DNA from: Yersinia pekkanenii | GTDB taxonomy: Bacteria > Pseudomonadota > Gammaproteobacteria > Enterobacterales > Enterobacteriaceae | NCBI RefSeq assembly: GCF_001152565.1 | Contig: NZ_CQAZ01000014.1 | Span: 49,512-113,511, forward strand | Direction of reading: 5' to 3' | DNA length: 64,000 nt | The notes under the pieces: generated by a model | What the model saw: the letters and a program-made list of their open reading frames with translations, nothing else | The model's database searches: none | What the model was told of the DNA's origin: nothing | Shown here: one piece after another, positions 18,382-27,296 of the stretch | Layout of the letters: each line of letters begins with the position of its first letter | Numbering within the stretch: the stretch's first letter is position 1 | Translations under genes and position numbers: made by a program

Positions 18382-19329
18382 TCAGGTGAGTTGGCCGGGG
18401 ATAATAATCTGTTGAATTGACTGACTACGATTAAGTTGATCAAGGAGTTGCAGCGCCGCTTTCTCGCCTGCGCTGCCATAACCCAGTTCGACTGATAGGG
18501 TGTTAGGGAACAGAAAGTGCAATAGCGGCGTATTACCAATGCCACATACCTGAATATGTTGCTGACCTTGCTGCTGCAAGTACTTACTCACTCCCATGGC
18601 GATGGTATCAGAGGCACACACCAGCGCCGAGGTATCAGGCTTGATCACCTGAGGTGCCAGCTGAAAGCCACTTTGATAACTCAGTTCACCCAAGGCAACC
18701 GTAGCTACCAAGCCATGCTGCTGGCTATAATCAAGATAAGATTGATGACGGCGCATGCCGGTGGTGGCATCCGACGGCTGCACACCGATATAGCTGATAT
18801 GGCGATGCCCAGCTTGGCGTAACTTATCCATCAACAGACGCACAGCCCCGTCGTCGTCGTAGCATACGGAAGAAAAACCGGGGTACTCCCGCGCCAGTAC
18901 GACCATTTTCTCCTGCCACGGCGAGAGCATTTCTGCGGTTAACCCAGAGAAACCAAACAGAATCACACCATCCACATGGCGCTGTTGCAGGACATGTAAA
19001 TGCTCACTAACCAATGCGGGATCAAACTGGCTCTCCATCAGGATAGGGTCGTAACCTTGCTGATAGAACAGTGGCAACATGGTGCGTACCGCCTGATTTT
19101 CGGACGGTGAATCCAGGCGTGATACCATGATGGCCACAACTTTATCGCTCTGTCCGCGCATAGCACGAGCTGATTTTGATGGCGTAAAACCTTGCTGACG
19201 GATCACTGCCTCTACCCGTTCCCGGGTCTGTGGGCTGACACTGCCTTCATTATTCAGTACCCGCGAAACCGTGGATTTTCCAACTCCACTCATGCGGGCA
19301 ATGTCCTTAATGGTCAAACGGTTTTGCAT
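18382..19329 (-). CDS. treR: Trehalose operon repressor TreR
   Basis: LacI-family repressor of treBC; in relatives the inducer is trehalose 6-phosphate. The 315 residues start with the helix-turn-helix LTIKDIARMSGVGKSTVSRV and the hinge region, followed by a periplasmic-binding-protein fold (VDGVILFGFSG, ISYIGVQPSD, SALVCASDTIAMGV). Length is normal. It is transcribed in the same direction as treBC but from its own promoter. Confidence 0.95.
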   Translation of the reverse strand: MQNRLTIKDIARMSGVGKSTVSRVLNNEGSVSPQTRERVEAVIRQQGFTPSKSARAMRGQSDKVVAIMVSRLDSPSENQAVRTMLPLFYQQGYDPILMESQFDPALVSEHLHVLQQRHVDGVILFGFSGLTAEMLSPWQEKMVVLAREYPGFSSVCYDDDGAVRLLMDKLRQAGHRHISYIGVQPSDATTGMRRHQSYLDYSQQHGLVATVALGELSYQSGFQLAPQVIKPDTSALVCASDTIAMGVSKYLQQQGQQHIQVCGIGNTPLLHFLFPNTLSVELGYGSAGEKAALQLLDQLNRSQSIQQIIIPGQLT

Positions 19330-19460
19330 GGTTTACCTAATGTTTAGGTTTAGAAATATATAATAAATAGATTATTTATATTTAAATCAGTCGTGGGAAG
19401 TTTAGCATGCACATAATCAGACTCAGCGCATGATATCCTAATGACTCGCGCATATTACTA

Positions 19461-19496
19461 CCCTAACGGATTATCTGACCGTCAGGGTGGTTTTTT
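19461..19496 (+). terminator. Terminator-like hairpin upstream of the mgtA promoter
   Basis: CCCTAACGG and CCGTCAGGG form a stem with one mismatch, followed by TGGTTTTTT. It reads rightward although no gene precedes it on that strand. It could insulate mgtA or end an unannotated short RNA starting between treR and here. Confidence 0.45.
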
Positions 19497-19518
19497 GCCG
19501 TGGCAAAATTAGTTATGC

Positions 19519-19535
19519 CGTTTAAGGTCTGTCTA
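19519..19535 (+). promoter_or_regulatory. PhoP-box-like site upstream of mgtA
   Basis: CGTTTA-AGGTC-TGTCTA has two hexamers related to the PhoP half-site (T/G)GTTTA with the expected 5-bp spacing. It lies about 350 bp before the mgtA start, which fits a long 5' leader like that of E. coli and Salmonella mgtA. The second half-site is imperfect. Confidence 0.45.
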
Positions 19536-19644
19536 GCTGTTTGGTTGCTAAGCTGATGGTTAGATACCCGTAGTTATCAAGTAAAGGGGTAGATATCGCC
19601 TAACACCTACCTTGTCTTTCAACTTACCGGAGGTGAATTACACA

Positions 19645-19689
19645 GTGGACCCAGTACCCTCGATCGACACCCTTTGGGTGCACCGGTAA
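19645..19689 (+). CDS. mgtL: mgtA leader peptide, MgtL-like
   Basis: A 14-codon ORF starting with GTG and reading MDPVPSIDTLWVHR, with GGAGGTG 10-15 nt upstream. Salmonella MgtL begins MEPDPTP; the acidic residue plus spaced prolines at the N-terminus is shared. In that system slow translation of the Pro codons, or Mg-dependent ribosome destabilisation, decides whether transcription enters mgtA. The position inside a roughly 300-nt leader agrees. The sequence match is short, so homology is inferred mainly from context. Confidence 0.6.
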   Translation: MDPVPSIDTLWVHR

Positions 19690-19867
19690 GGTCATTCCCC
19701 GTCTGACGTGGCCGCCTTACCTGAAATAGTCTGGTAGGCAGTCACTGCGCACTTTCCCCGCTTCCCCGCGTTGGTTTCTGCTAATAATGTTTTTTGCTAT
19801 CTCTACGGCAGGCTTGCCGTGGGCGCAACATGAAGATCGTTCATGGCATGACAGTAAGGTTAGAACC

Positions 19868-22585
19868 ATGCAAGTTAAAAATTTCACCCGGCAGTTGCTC
19901 AATGTGTTGAGCCGTAGCCTGCCCCGCCGCCTGATCCGCCGCGAAACCATGTTAGAAGGTTTGCCACAGAGAAGTGCGGCCAAAGACTTGCCAGCAGCAC
20001 TGACTCAACAACGTTTGCAGTGTGCAAATGAAACACCACAACAACTTTATGCGCGCTTTAAGAGCCACCCTGAAGGTCTGACCGAGCAGGAAGCGGAGAT
20101 AATTCGCCTGCACAGTGGCAGTAATCTGATTGAAAATCAGCAAACTACCAGTGGCTGGGTTCACTTATGGCACTGTTATCGTAACCCATTTAACTTACTG
20201 CTAACCATTCTGGCCCTGATTTCCTATGCGACTGAAGATCTCACTGCCGCGCTGGTGATTGGTGCCATGGTATTCATTTCCACCTTGATGCATTTTATTC
20301 AGGAAGCACGCTCTAACCGCGCGGCAGATGCGTTGAAAGCCATGGTCAGCAACACCGCCACGGTTCTTCGCAGCGATGCACATACCGGTAAAAGCGAGCA
20401 CCACGAACTGCCCATTTCCCAATTAGTCCCCGGCGATATAATTAAACTGTCTGCTGGCGATATGATCCCGGCGGATTTACGTATTTTGGTCGCGAAGGAT
20501 CTGTTTATCAGCCAAGCCTCATTGACCGGTGAATCGCTACCGGTTGAGAAAGTGGCGCAGTGCCGTGAGTGTGACGAACCGAATCCCCTGGAACGGGATA
20601 CCCTGTGCTTTATGGGTACCAATGTGGTGAGCGGATCGGCACTGGCGATAGTGATCGGTACCGGTAATCAAACCTATTTTGGTCTGCTGGCTGAACGGGT
20701 TACCCATCAGGATGAGCAACCTAACGCCTTCCAGAGTGGCATCAGTAAAGTCAGTTGGCTGTTGATCCGTTTTATGTTGGTCATGACACCGATAGTGTTA
20801 CTGATCAACGGTTTTACCAAAGGCGACTGGTGGGAAGCCGCCCTGTTCGCCCTGTCCGTCGCCGTGGGCTTAACCCCGGAAATGCTGCCGATGATCGTGA
20901 CCTCGACCTTGGCAAAAGGGGCAGTAAAACTATCGAAACAGCAAGTTATTGTTAAACGACTGGATGCGATTCAGAACTTTGGCGCAATGGATATTCTGTG
21001 TACCGATAAGACCGGTACTCTGACCCAAGACAAAATCGTGTTGGAGAGCCATACCGATGTATTGGGTGCCAACTGCGAACGGGTACTGCGCTATGCCTGG
21101 CTTAACAGTTACTACCAAACCGGATTAAAAAATTTGCTGGATGTGGCCGTGCTTTCTTCCATGGCGGATTCAACTGCGGCTCAATCGCAGGCGGCTGACA
21201 CATTAGCAGGTTACCGTAAAATCGATGAGATCCCGTTCGATTTTGAACGCCGCCGCATGTCAGTCGTGGTCAGAGATAAAGCGGATTATCACGAACTTAT
21301 CTGCAAGGGCGCACTGGAGGAGATGCTGTCTATTTGCCGCCATGCCCGTCAGGGGGATGAGGTTATCCCATTAACTGACGCGCTGCTGACCCGTATCCGC
21401 CGTGTTACTGATGAACAAAACCAGCAAGGGCTGCGGGTGGTTGCAGTTGCGACCCGCATCATGCCTGCTTATCAGCGCGATTACGCCGTTATCGATGAAT
21501 ATGACCTGATTCTGGAAGGGTATATCGCCTTCCTCGATCCCCCCAAAGAGAGCACCGCTCCGGCACTACTGGCCCTGAAAAAAAGTGGTATCAACGTCAA
21601 AATTCTTACCGGCGACAATGAGTTAGTGGCCCGTAAGGTCTGTAAAAATGTCGGATTATCTGTCGCGCATGTCTTGCGCGGCAGTGATATTGAGCAGATG
21701 ACCGAAGCCACCCGTACCACCACGGTGTTTGCCAAGCTGACACCGATGCATAAAGAACGCATCGTGCAAAACCTACGAGAAGCAGGCCATGTGGTGGGTT
21801 TTATGGGAGATGGCATCAATGATGCTCCGGCATTACGGGCTGCTGACATCGGGATTTCTGTGGATTCTGCGGTGGATATCGCCAAAGAAGCTGCTGATAT
21901 TATTTTGCTGGAAAAAAGCTTGATGGTACTGGAACAGGGGGTACTCGAAGGCCGCCGCACCTTCGCCAACATGCTGAAATACATAAAAATGACCGCCAGC
22001 TCCAACTTTGGTAACGTCTTCAGCGTACTGATTGCCAGTGCATTCTTACCCTTCTTGCCAATGTTGCCATTGCATTTACTCATCCAGAACCTGATGTACG
22101 ATATTTCTCAGATTGCGATCCCATTCGATAACGTCGACGAAGAACAACTGGCCAAGCCACAACGCTGGAACGTCGGTGATTTAGGGCGTTTTATGGTGTT
22201 CTTTGGCCCGATAAGTTCAATTTTTGACGTACTGACCTTTAGCCTGATGTGGTGGGTATTTAAGGCTAATACACCGGAAATGCAGACATTGTTCCAATCC
22301 GGTTGGTTTGTCGAAGGGCTGCTGTCCCAGACCTTAATTGTACATATGATCCGTACCCGTAAGATCCCGTTTATTCAGAGCCGCGCCTCATGGCCGCTGT
22401 GCCTGATGACACTGGCGGTAGTGGTGATTGGTATCGGGCTGACCTTCTCACCACTGGCAGGATCCCTGCAATTGCAGGCGCTGCCACTGTCGTACTTCCC
22501 CTGGCTGATGGTGATCCTTGCCGGTTATATGGTGACAACGCAGTTAATGAAAGGGTGGTTTGTGCGGCGATATGGCTGGCAGTGA
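19868..22585 (+). CDS. mgtA: Magnesium-translocating P-type ATPase MgtA
   Basis: Inner-membrane Mg2+ importer of the P3B ATPase group. From the ATG at 19868 it has 905 residues. It contains the TGES motif (LTGESLPVEK), the phosphorylated Asp in DKTGTLTQD, the hinge GDGINDAPALR and about ten transmembrane segments. An upstream in-frame ATG at 19787 would add 27 residues, but AAGG before 19868 and the family N-terminus (basic amphipathic helix, LPRRLIRR) favour the later start. The long leader with a possible PhoP box and MgtL-like ORF suggests control by low Mg2+. Confidence 0.96.
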   Translation: MQVKNFTRQLLNVLSRSLPRRLIRRETMLEGLPQRSAAKDLPAALTQQRLQCANETPQQLYARFKSHPEGLTEQEAEIIRLHSGSNLIENQQTTSGWVHLWHCYRNPFNLLLTILALISYATEDLTAALVIGAMVFISTLMHFIQEARSNRAADALKAMVSNTATVLRSDAHTGKSEHHELPISQLVPGDIIKLSAGDMIPADLRILVAKDLFISQASLTGESLPVEKVAQCRECDEPNPLERDTLCFMGTNVVSGSALAIVIGTGNQTYFGLLAERVTHQDEQPNAFQSGISKVSWLLIRFMLVMTPIVLLINGFTKGDWWEAALFALSVAVGLTPEMLPMIVTSTLAKGAVKLSKQQVIVKRLDAIQNFGAMDILCTDKTGTLTQDKIVLESHTDVLGANCERVLRYAWLNSYYQTGLKNLLDVAVLSSMADSTAAQSQAADTLAGYRKIDEIPFDFERRRMSVVVRDKADYHELICKGALEEMLSICRHARQGDEVIPLTDALLTRIRRVTDEQNQQGLRVVAVATRIMPAYQRDYAVIDEYDLILEGYIAFLDPPKESTAPALLALKKSGINVKILTGDNELVARKVCKNVGLSVAHVLRGSDIEQMTEATRTTTVFAKLTPMHKERIVQNLREAGHVVGFMGDGINDAPALRAADIGISVDSAVDIAKEAADIILLEKSLMVLEQGVLEGRRTFANMLKYIKMTASSNFGNVFSVLIASAFLPFLPMLPLHLLIQNLMYDISQIAIPFDNVDEEQLAKPQRWNVGDLGRFMVFFGPISSIFDVLTFSLMWWVFKANTPEMQTLFQSGWFVEGLLSQTLIVHMIRTRKIPFIQSRASWPLCLMTLAVVVIGIGLTFSPLAGSLQLQALPLSYFPWLMVILAGYMVTTQLMKGWFVRRYGWQ

Positions 22586-22596
22586 TTTGATTTTTA

Positions 22597-22884
22597 ATGC
22601 AGCGTGTGTTGCGCAAAGCGAAACACAAGGGACTGCAACGCTTCTTTGAAACGGGTTCTGCTGCGGGCGTTAACCCGCAGCATGTTAAGCGCCTCCGTGA
22701 CCGTTTGCGATTTATCGACTTGGCGGAAACAATTGAAGATATCAATGTCGCGGGGTACAAACTCCACTCGTTACAGGGTGACAGGGAAAACATCTGGTCA
22801 GTAACGGTGAGCGGGAACTGGCGCATTACGTTCGAGTTTAAAAACGGAGATGCGTTTATTCTTAACTACGAGGACTATCACTAA
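22597..22884 (+). CDS. higB: Toxin HigB (RelE-type mRNA interferase)
   Basis: A 95-residue protein with the HigB pattern KHKGLQRFFETGSAAGVNPQ and SVTVSGNWRITFEF, ending NYEDYH. The C-terminal His of this motif is usual in intact family members. The start is uncertain: the ATG at 22597 has no good ribosome binding site and lies 11 nt after the mgtA stop; later GTG or TTG codons are possible. It overlaps higA by one base. Confidence 0.88.
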   Translation: MQRVLRKAKHKGLQRFFETGSAAGVNPQHVKRLRDRLRFIDLAETIEDINVAGYKLHSLQGDRENIWSVTVSGNWRITFEFKNGDAFILNYEDYH

Positions 22885-23189
22885 TGAAAATGCATAATCC
22901 CCCACATCCGGGAGAAATGATTGAAGGCATCCTCGAAGATCTAAATCTACGGATTAGGGAGTTGGCGAGAGCATTAAACGTTGCGCTGTCCACTGTGCAG
23001 CGCCTTGTCTCCTGTCACTCCGCAGTTTCGCCGGAAATGGCGGTGAAATTGGCGGCGGTTCTGGGAAGCACCCCGGCCATGTGGCTCCGCCTTCAGGCGG
23101 CTTATGATCGCGGAAAAGCAGAAGAGAACATTGATGTTTCGAATCTGACTAAATTATATAAGCCGGAACCCGTATCGCTGCATAACTGA
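22884..23189 (+). CDS. higA: Antitoxin HigA
   Basis: A 101-residue HigA/VapI-type antitoxin with N-terminal PPHPGEMIEGILED, a helix-turn-helix (RELARALNVALSTVQRLV) and the family segment MWLRLQAAYD. It should bind and inhibit HigB and repress the pair. Overlap with higB (TAATG) couples their translation. Confidence 0.9.
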   Translation: MKMHNPPHPGEMIEGILEDLNLRIRELARALNVALSTVQRLVSCHSAVSPEMAVKLAAVLGSTPAMWLRLQAAYDRGKAEENIDVSNLTKLYKPEPVSLHN

Positions 23190-23194
23190 TACGC

Positions 23195-25123
23195 TCAGAT
23201 CCGACTCAAACAATCAATCGCGATCGCCTTAAAACTATCAAAATGCTGGCTACTCAATAAACGACTCATGGATCGTTCACGCACAAAAGTGACAAACAAG
23301 TCATAGATTGCGATCGCTTCTTCATAATCAGTTTTACTGATAGCCAGCAGAAAGATGACATGCGCCACCTCGCCGTCGCCCCAGGCAATGCCTGCAGGGG
23401 CTAACAGAGTGACCACCACCGTTTTTTTGGCTAATAAGCCCAGTGAATGTGGCAGCGCAATCCCCTCACCCAGCATGGTGGATACAATCGCTTCCCGCTC
23501 CACCACTGATGGGTAAAAATCAGCGTCAACAAAGCCTTCATCCTCCAACTGGCTACAAACTTTTTTGAACAACTGCTCTTGTGTCATCGGCTGGTCGATA
23601 ATCATAAAATGATGGCTATCAAAAAACTTTTCCAACATGTAAGGCCGGGTGCGATCAACCAATACCAACTTACCCAGTTGTTCTAACTGATACTCGGTCG
23701 GGAAGGGTGACATCACCACCACCGACTTGTTCTTTTCCGCCAATCGCGAGTTAGAAATAATAAAATCTTCGTCGATATGGTCGAGATTTTCGTAATCACG
23801 CAGGGAAATAGTTTGAGTCATTACGATCTGCGGATACTTACGGGAAATCTGTGCCTGAATCATCCGGGTGGTGGAATTACCGCTATCACACACCAGCATC
23901 ACCTGCGGGTGGCGCTGATATCCAATATTATAATGGCGCTCCAACCCCACCCCAATGTGTAGTACCAAATAACCGATTTCATTTTCATTCAAACTATACG
24001 GCGTATGTTTACCCCAGTTGGATACTGCCGCTAGCGTCACGTCATAAGCCATCGGATAGTGCTGTTTAATATTTGATAACAAAGGGTTAGGAATGGTTAT
24101 TTGATATTTCACCCGCGTAATCATGGTTTTGATATGCGTGAGTAGATCACTGCGCAGTTGCTTATCATTCTGTAAATTGTAGTTATAGTGAGCGTTGATA
24201 TACGAGAGGATGTAGTCCACCAGCGTCTCTTCGTCATCGGCATTGATTTCACTGGGGCGGCTGGTGTTAAGTTGGCTGGTTTGTACCCGCCGGGCGGCAA
24301 TATTTACCCGTAAATAGGCTTCTTCCGCCGCTGAAATATCTTTACCAGATAATAGCTTAAGCTCATTGGCTAAACGGCCAGAGGCCAGTTTGACCGCCTC
24401 ATCCACATCTTCTGCATCAAAATCAGATAACGGATAACCATCGATGATCCGTTTGCACGCCACCGCACAATAAAAAATCAGGTATTGCTCACCGTCATCA
24501 GTTAACCGCACCGCGTATTGAGCCAATAGCTCATGCAGTAACCCGGTCAGTTCGGGGATAGTCTGAATGCTAAGAAATTCATTTTTTAATAATGGATTAT
24601 CTGCATCTTGTAGCTGTAACTGGAACAAAAGATCCGTCAGACAAGTGCGGATGGCCAATTCGGTACCAAATAATTTCATGCCATAGCGTGGCTTGGTTTC
24701 AATGGTCAGATGGTAACCATTGAGCTTTTCTCTCACCTCAGCCATATCATTTTGCAATGTGCCACGGCTGACAAACCATTCATCTGCTAAATCTTCCAGC
24801 TTCAATGAAAAGGCAGAGGTCAGAAAACGGATTAACAGATAGTGCACCCGCTCATTGGCACTACGCGGGGTCAAATGTGTTTTGCGATTTTGCTGCTGTA
24901 AGGCACGAAAGCGATCAGCGTCATCTATCATCAAACGATAACCAAAACCGCGATTATGGATAAAATGCGCACCATAATGCTCGATGACCTCATTCAACGC
25001 CGTAATATCGGCCCGCACGGTGCGTGTCGAGACCGCAAAGCGTTTCGCCAGCTCATCTTGAGGCAGCGTTTCCGATTGCAGTGCATCGAACATATAGGCC
25101 AGACGTTGATAGGGAAATCTCAC
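23195..25123 (-). CDS. BglG-type transcriptional regulator/antiterminator with PTS domains
   Basis: A 642-residue regulator. Domains in order: N-terminal winged helix (DELAKRFAVSTRTVRADI), a second helix-turn-helix region, two PRD domains (about 190-400), an EIIB-like domain with Cys near residue 411 in VMLVCDSGNSTT, and a C-terminal EIIA domain with the phosphorylatable His near residue 558 in GIALPHS. Such proteins sense PTS phosphorylation and usually control a neighbouring sugar operon. It is the last gene of the leftward cluster 23195-32149, so it probably regulates that cluster. No canonical EIIC gene lies nearby. Confidence 0.88.
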   Translation of the reverse strand: MRFPYQRLAYMFDALQSETLPQDELAKRFAVSTRTVRADITALNEVIEHYGAHFIHNRGFGYRLMIDDADRFRALQQQNRKTHLTPRSANERVHYLLIRFLTSAFSLKLEDLADEWFVSRGTLQNDMAEVREKLNGYHLTIETKPRYGMKLFGTELAIRTCLTDLLFQLQLQDADNPLLKNEFLSIQTIPELTGLLHELLAQYAVRLTDDGEQYLIFYCAVACKRIIDGYPLSDFDAEDVDEAVKLASGRLANELKLLSGKDISAAEEAYLRVNIAARRVQTSQLNTSRPSEINADDEETLVDYILSYINAHYNYNLQNDKQLRSDLLTHIKTMITRVKYQITIPNPLLSNIKQHYPMAYDVTLAAVSNWGKHTPYSLNENEIGYLVLHIGVGLERHYNIGYQRHPQVMLVCDSGNSTTRMIQAQISRKYPQIVMTQTISLRDYENLDHIDEDFIISNSRLAEKNKSVVVMSPFPTEYQLEQLGKLVLVDRTRPYMLEKFFDSHHFMIIDQPMTQEQLFKKVCSQLEDEGFVDADFYPSVVEREAIVSTMLGEGIALPHSLGLLAKKTVVVTLLAPAGIAWGDGEVAHVIFLLAISKTDYEEAIAIYDLFVTFVRERSMSRLLSSQHFDSFKAIAIDCLSRI

Positions 25124-25196
25124 TACTCCACTCCGTTATTAAGGGCACTTGCTGGCTCCCCCACCGCCTTAGCCGTAGGGGGAGCGTTATCTCACA

Positions 25197-26420
25197 TCAC
25201 TTTTTCTGTGCCGACGGTACAAATACCATCTGCGATGGGCTGCCGACGGCGGTATAGCCCGGAACAAAGGTCAATTTGCCACTTTGTGGTGAGACGTTAA
25301 AGCGAGTGATGTTATCGCTGCGCTGATTCATGGCATACAGATAGTGACCTGTAGGATCCAGTACCAGCGTGCGTGGATAATCCCCGCGCGTCCATACCTC
25401 TTCCACTGGGGTAAACGCACCGTCGGCGGTCACGGCAAACTGAGCGATACTGTTATGCAGACGGTTGGCTACATACAAGAACTTACCATCTTTCGATAAC
25501 GTCAGACCAGCCGCAAAGCTGGTACCACGGTAATCTGCCGGTAACGATGACTGCGTATCTAACTGCTTCAGCGTACCTTTCTGCGGATCCAATTGATAGC
25601 TGGTCAGGGTCGAGGCTTCTTCGTTGACCAAGAATAGCGTCTTACCGTTAGGATGGAACACAAAATGACGCGGGCCAGCACCGGCAGATGATGCGCTGAT
25701 GTAGGGCGGAGAGTTCGGTGTCAATTTGCCACTGTCAGCATCAAAACGGTACTGATAAATCCTGTCCAGCCCCAGATCCGTCGAAAAGACGAATTTACCA
25801 CTCGGGTCGCTGGCGACCATATGCGCATGCGGGCCATTATGGTCACTGATGGCGAAACTGCCGTCCACCGCCGCAGCCGGTTTAGCGGCTCCCGCGGGGC
25901 CTTCATCTTGCTCTACTGAGCTGGCGTCAGACAATTTTCCGCCACGTTGTACCGGGAATACTGCCACTGAACCACTGATATAGTTAGCAACCAGCAAATG
26001 GCTGCCGGATGGTGTCAATGACAGATAAACCGGCCCTGCGCCCTGAGAATCGACCTGATTAATCAGCGTCAAACTGCCATCGACCGGGTTGATGCTGTAT
26101 GCCGCGATAGCGCCGTGCTTACCCCCATTGTAATCCGCCACTTCGCTGGCGACATATAAGGTTTTACCCTGACTATCCACTACCAGTTGTGCCGGGTTCG
26201 CCTGTGAGCTGACCAGCGTTTTTTCTGTCAACTCACCGGTTTTGGGATCAACCTGTAGCCGGTAAACCCCTTCACCGTTCGGATTATAAGTACCGACATA
26301 AGCGAAAGACTTATTGGTAGCTTGCTCAGCATGAGCCAGCGGGTTAAACAGTGTAACCATAGCCAGAGCAATGCCTGCCGACAGGCTTTTTAAACCAGAA
26401 TCTGTTAAACAGTTATTCAT
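25197..26420 (-). CDS. Secreted lactonase-like beta-propeller protein (Pgl/YbhE family)
   Basis: A 407-residue member of the seven-bladed 6-phosphogluconolactonase family. An N-terminal signal peptide ends near AHAEQA (about residue 32), so it should act in the periplasm, unlike cytosolic Pgl. Repeated blade motifs are visible (FAYVGTYNPNGEGVYRL, KTLYVASEVAD, HLLVANYISGS, KFLYVANRLHNS, HYLYAMNQRSD). The conserved NGPHAHM segment of the family is present. Its place in an aldonate/amino-sugar-acid cluster suggests it opens a sugar lactone outside the cytoplasm; that is inference. Confidence 0.85.
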   Translation of the reverse strand: MNNCLTDSGLKSLSAGIALAMVTLFNPLAHAEQATNKSFAYVGTYNPNGEGVYRLQVDPKTGELTEKTLVSSQANPAQLVVDSQGKTLYVASEVADYNGGKHGAIAAYSINPVDGSLTLINQVDSQGAGPVYLSLTPSGSHLLVANYISGSVAVFPVQRGGKLSDASSVEQDEGPAGAAKPAAAVDGSFAISDHNGPHAHMVASDPSGKFVFSTDLGLDRIYQYRFDADSGKLTPNSPPYISASSAGAGPRHFVFHPNGKTLFLVNEEASTLTSYQLDPQKGTLKQLDTQSSLPADYRGTSFAAGLTLSKDGKFLYVANRLHNSIAQFAVTADGAFTPVEEVWTRGDYPRTLVLDPTGHYLYAMNQRSDNITRFNVSPQSGKLTFVPGYTAVGSPSQMVFVPSAQKK

Positions 26421-26552
26421 GTTGGTCCTTACTCATAGGGAGGAGCTACCAGAAGGTATGTGTCCATCCAATCCAAACGGCCACACATACCCCCACCGAT
26501 ACTGAATTTCTATCTGATCAATAACTGAGTTTCTATCCGATCAATAAACGCC
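26421..26552. repeat. Short near-direct repeat in the lactonase-dgaF gap
   Basis: TTTCTATCTGATCAATA and TTTCTATCCGATCAATA occur in tandem at about 26507-26545. No clear promoter or terminator was seen; the lactonase gene may have its own start in this 132-bp gap. Confidence 0.5.
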
Positions 26553-27293
26553 TTACTGTACGATTTTCTTCACGATAGCTAATAAGGTTTTCACATCTTC
26601 CGGGCGGGTATTACCGGTGTTGCTGTCGATAATCGAGCTATAGATATGCGGGATAATTTTCGTGACGCCAGCATCCAGCGCAATTTGCACAATGTGTTCG
26701 AAATTCGCCAAATCGATACCGCCGGTTGGCTCCAGCCAGAAACCGGTAGCTGCACAAGCCTCGGCAACAAAACGGTATTCATCGATAGAGTCCAGCCCGT
26801 TCATTGGGAAAAATTTCACCGAGCTGCCGCCCATATCTTTCAACATGGTGATGGCGGTGGTGACCGGAATAATCGCGTCTTTTTGCTGTGAACTGAGCGG
26901 ACCGGTAGAAATCTTCACATAACCCACTTTGCCGGTCGGCGAAATCAGGCCGTTGACCACAGTCTCATGCTGCCCCAGCAGTGCACGGCTGATGCCGACA
27001 CCGCTAAAGACCTGATTCACATGCTGCGGTTGAACCTGTTGTGAAATCTGGCTGACCATCGTCGACTGCTTCGGGTCACCCGCGCCCAGCCCAATCGACA
27101 AGGCATTGTCGATAAGTGCCGCGTACTCACGCATATCGTTGACAGCGCTGTCCACATCTGGGTAATTCTTCGATAAAACACCAACTAATACATGGCCTTC
27201 AGCGGCTTGATAAATCTCACGGGCATTGTCTTTTGAACCTGCCAGCACATTCAGGCAAACACGGTCATTATAATAATTCGGGGTCAGTTTCAT
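26553..27293 (-). CDS. dgaF: KDGP aldolase family protein, DgaF-like
   Basis: A 246-residue TIM-barrel aldolase of the family typified by Salmonella DgaF and E. faecalis EF_0839, which cleaves 2-keto-3-deoxy-6-phosphogluconate to pyruvate and glyceraldehyde 3-phosphate. Motifs include KISTGPLSSQQ, GGSSVKFFPMNGL (candidate Schiff-base Lys) and EPTGGIDL. It lies 3 bp after the dgaE-like gene, whose product would supply its substrate. Confidence 0.88.
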   Translation of the reverse strand: MKLTPNYYNDRVCLNVLAGSKDNAREIYQAAEGHVLVGVLSKNYPDVDSAVNDMREYAALIDNALSIGLGAGDPKQSTMVSQISQQVQPQHVNQVFSGVGISRALLGQHETVVNGLISPTGKVGYVKISTGPLSSQQKDAIIPVTTAITMLKDMGGSSVKFFPMNGLDSIDEYRFVAEACAATGFWLEPTGGIDLANFEHIVQIALDAGVTKIIPHIYSSIIDSNTGNTRPEDVKTLLAIVKKIVQ

Positions 27294-27296
27294 GGC

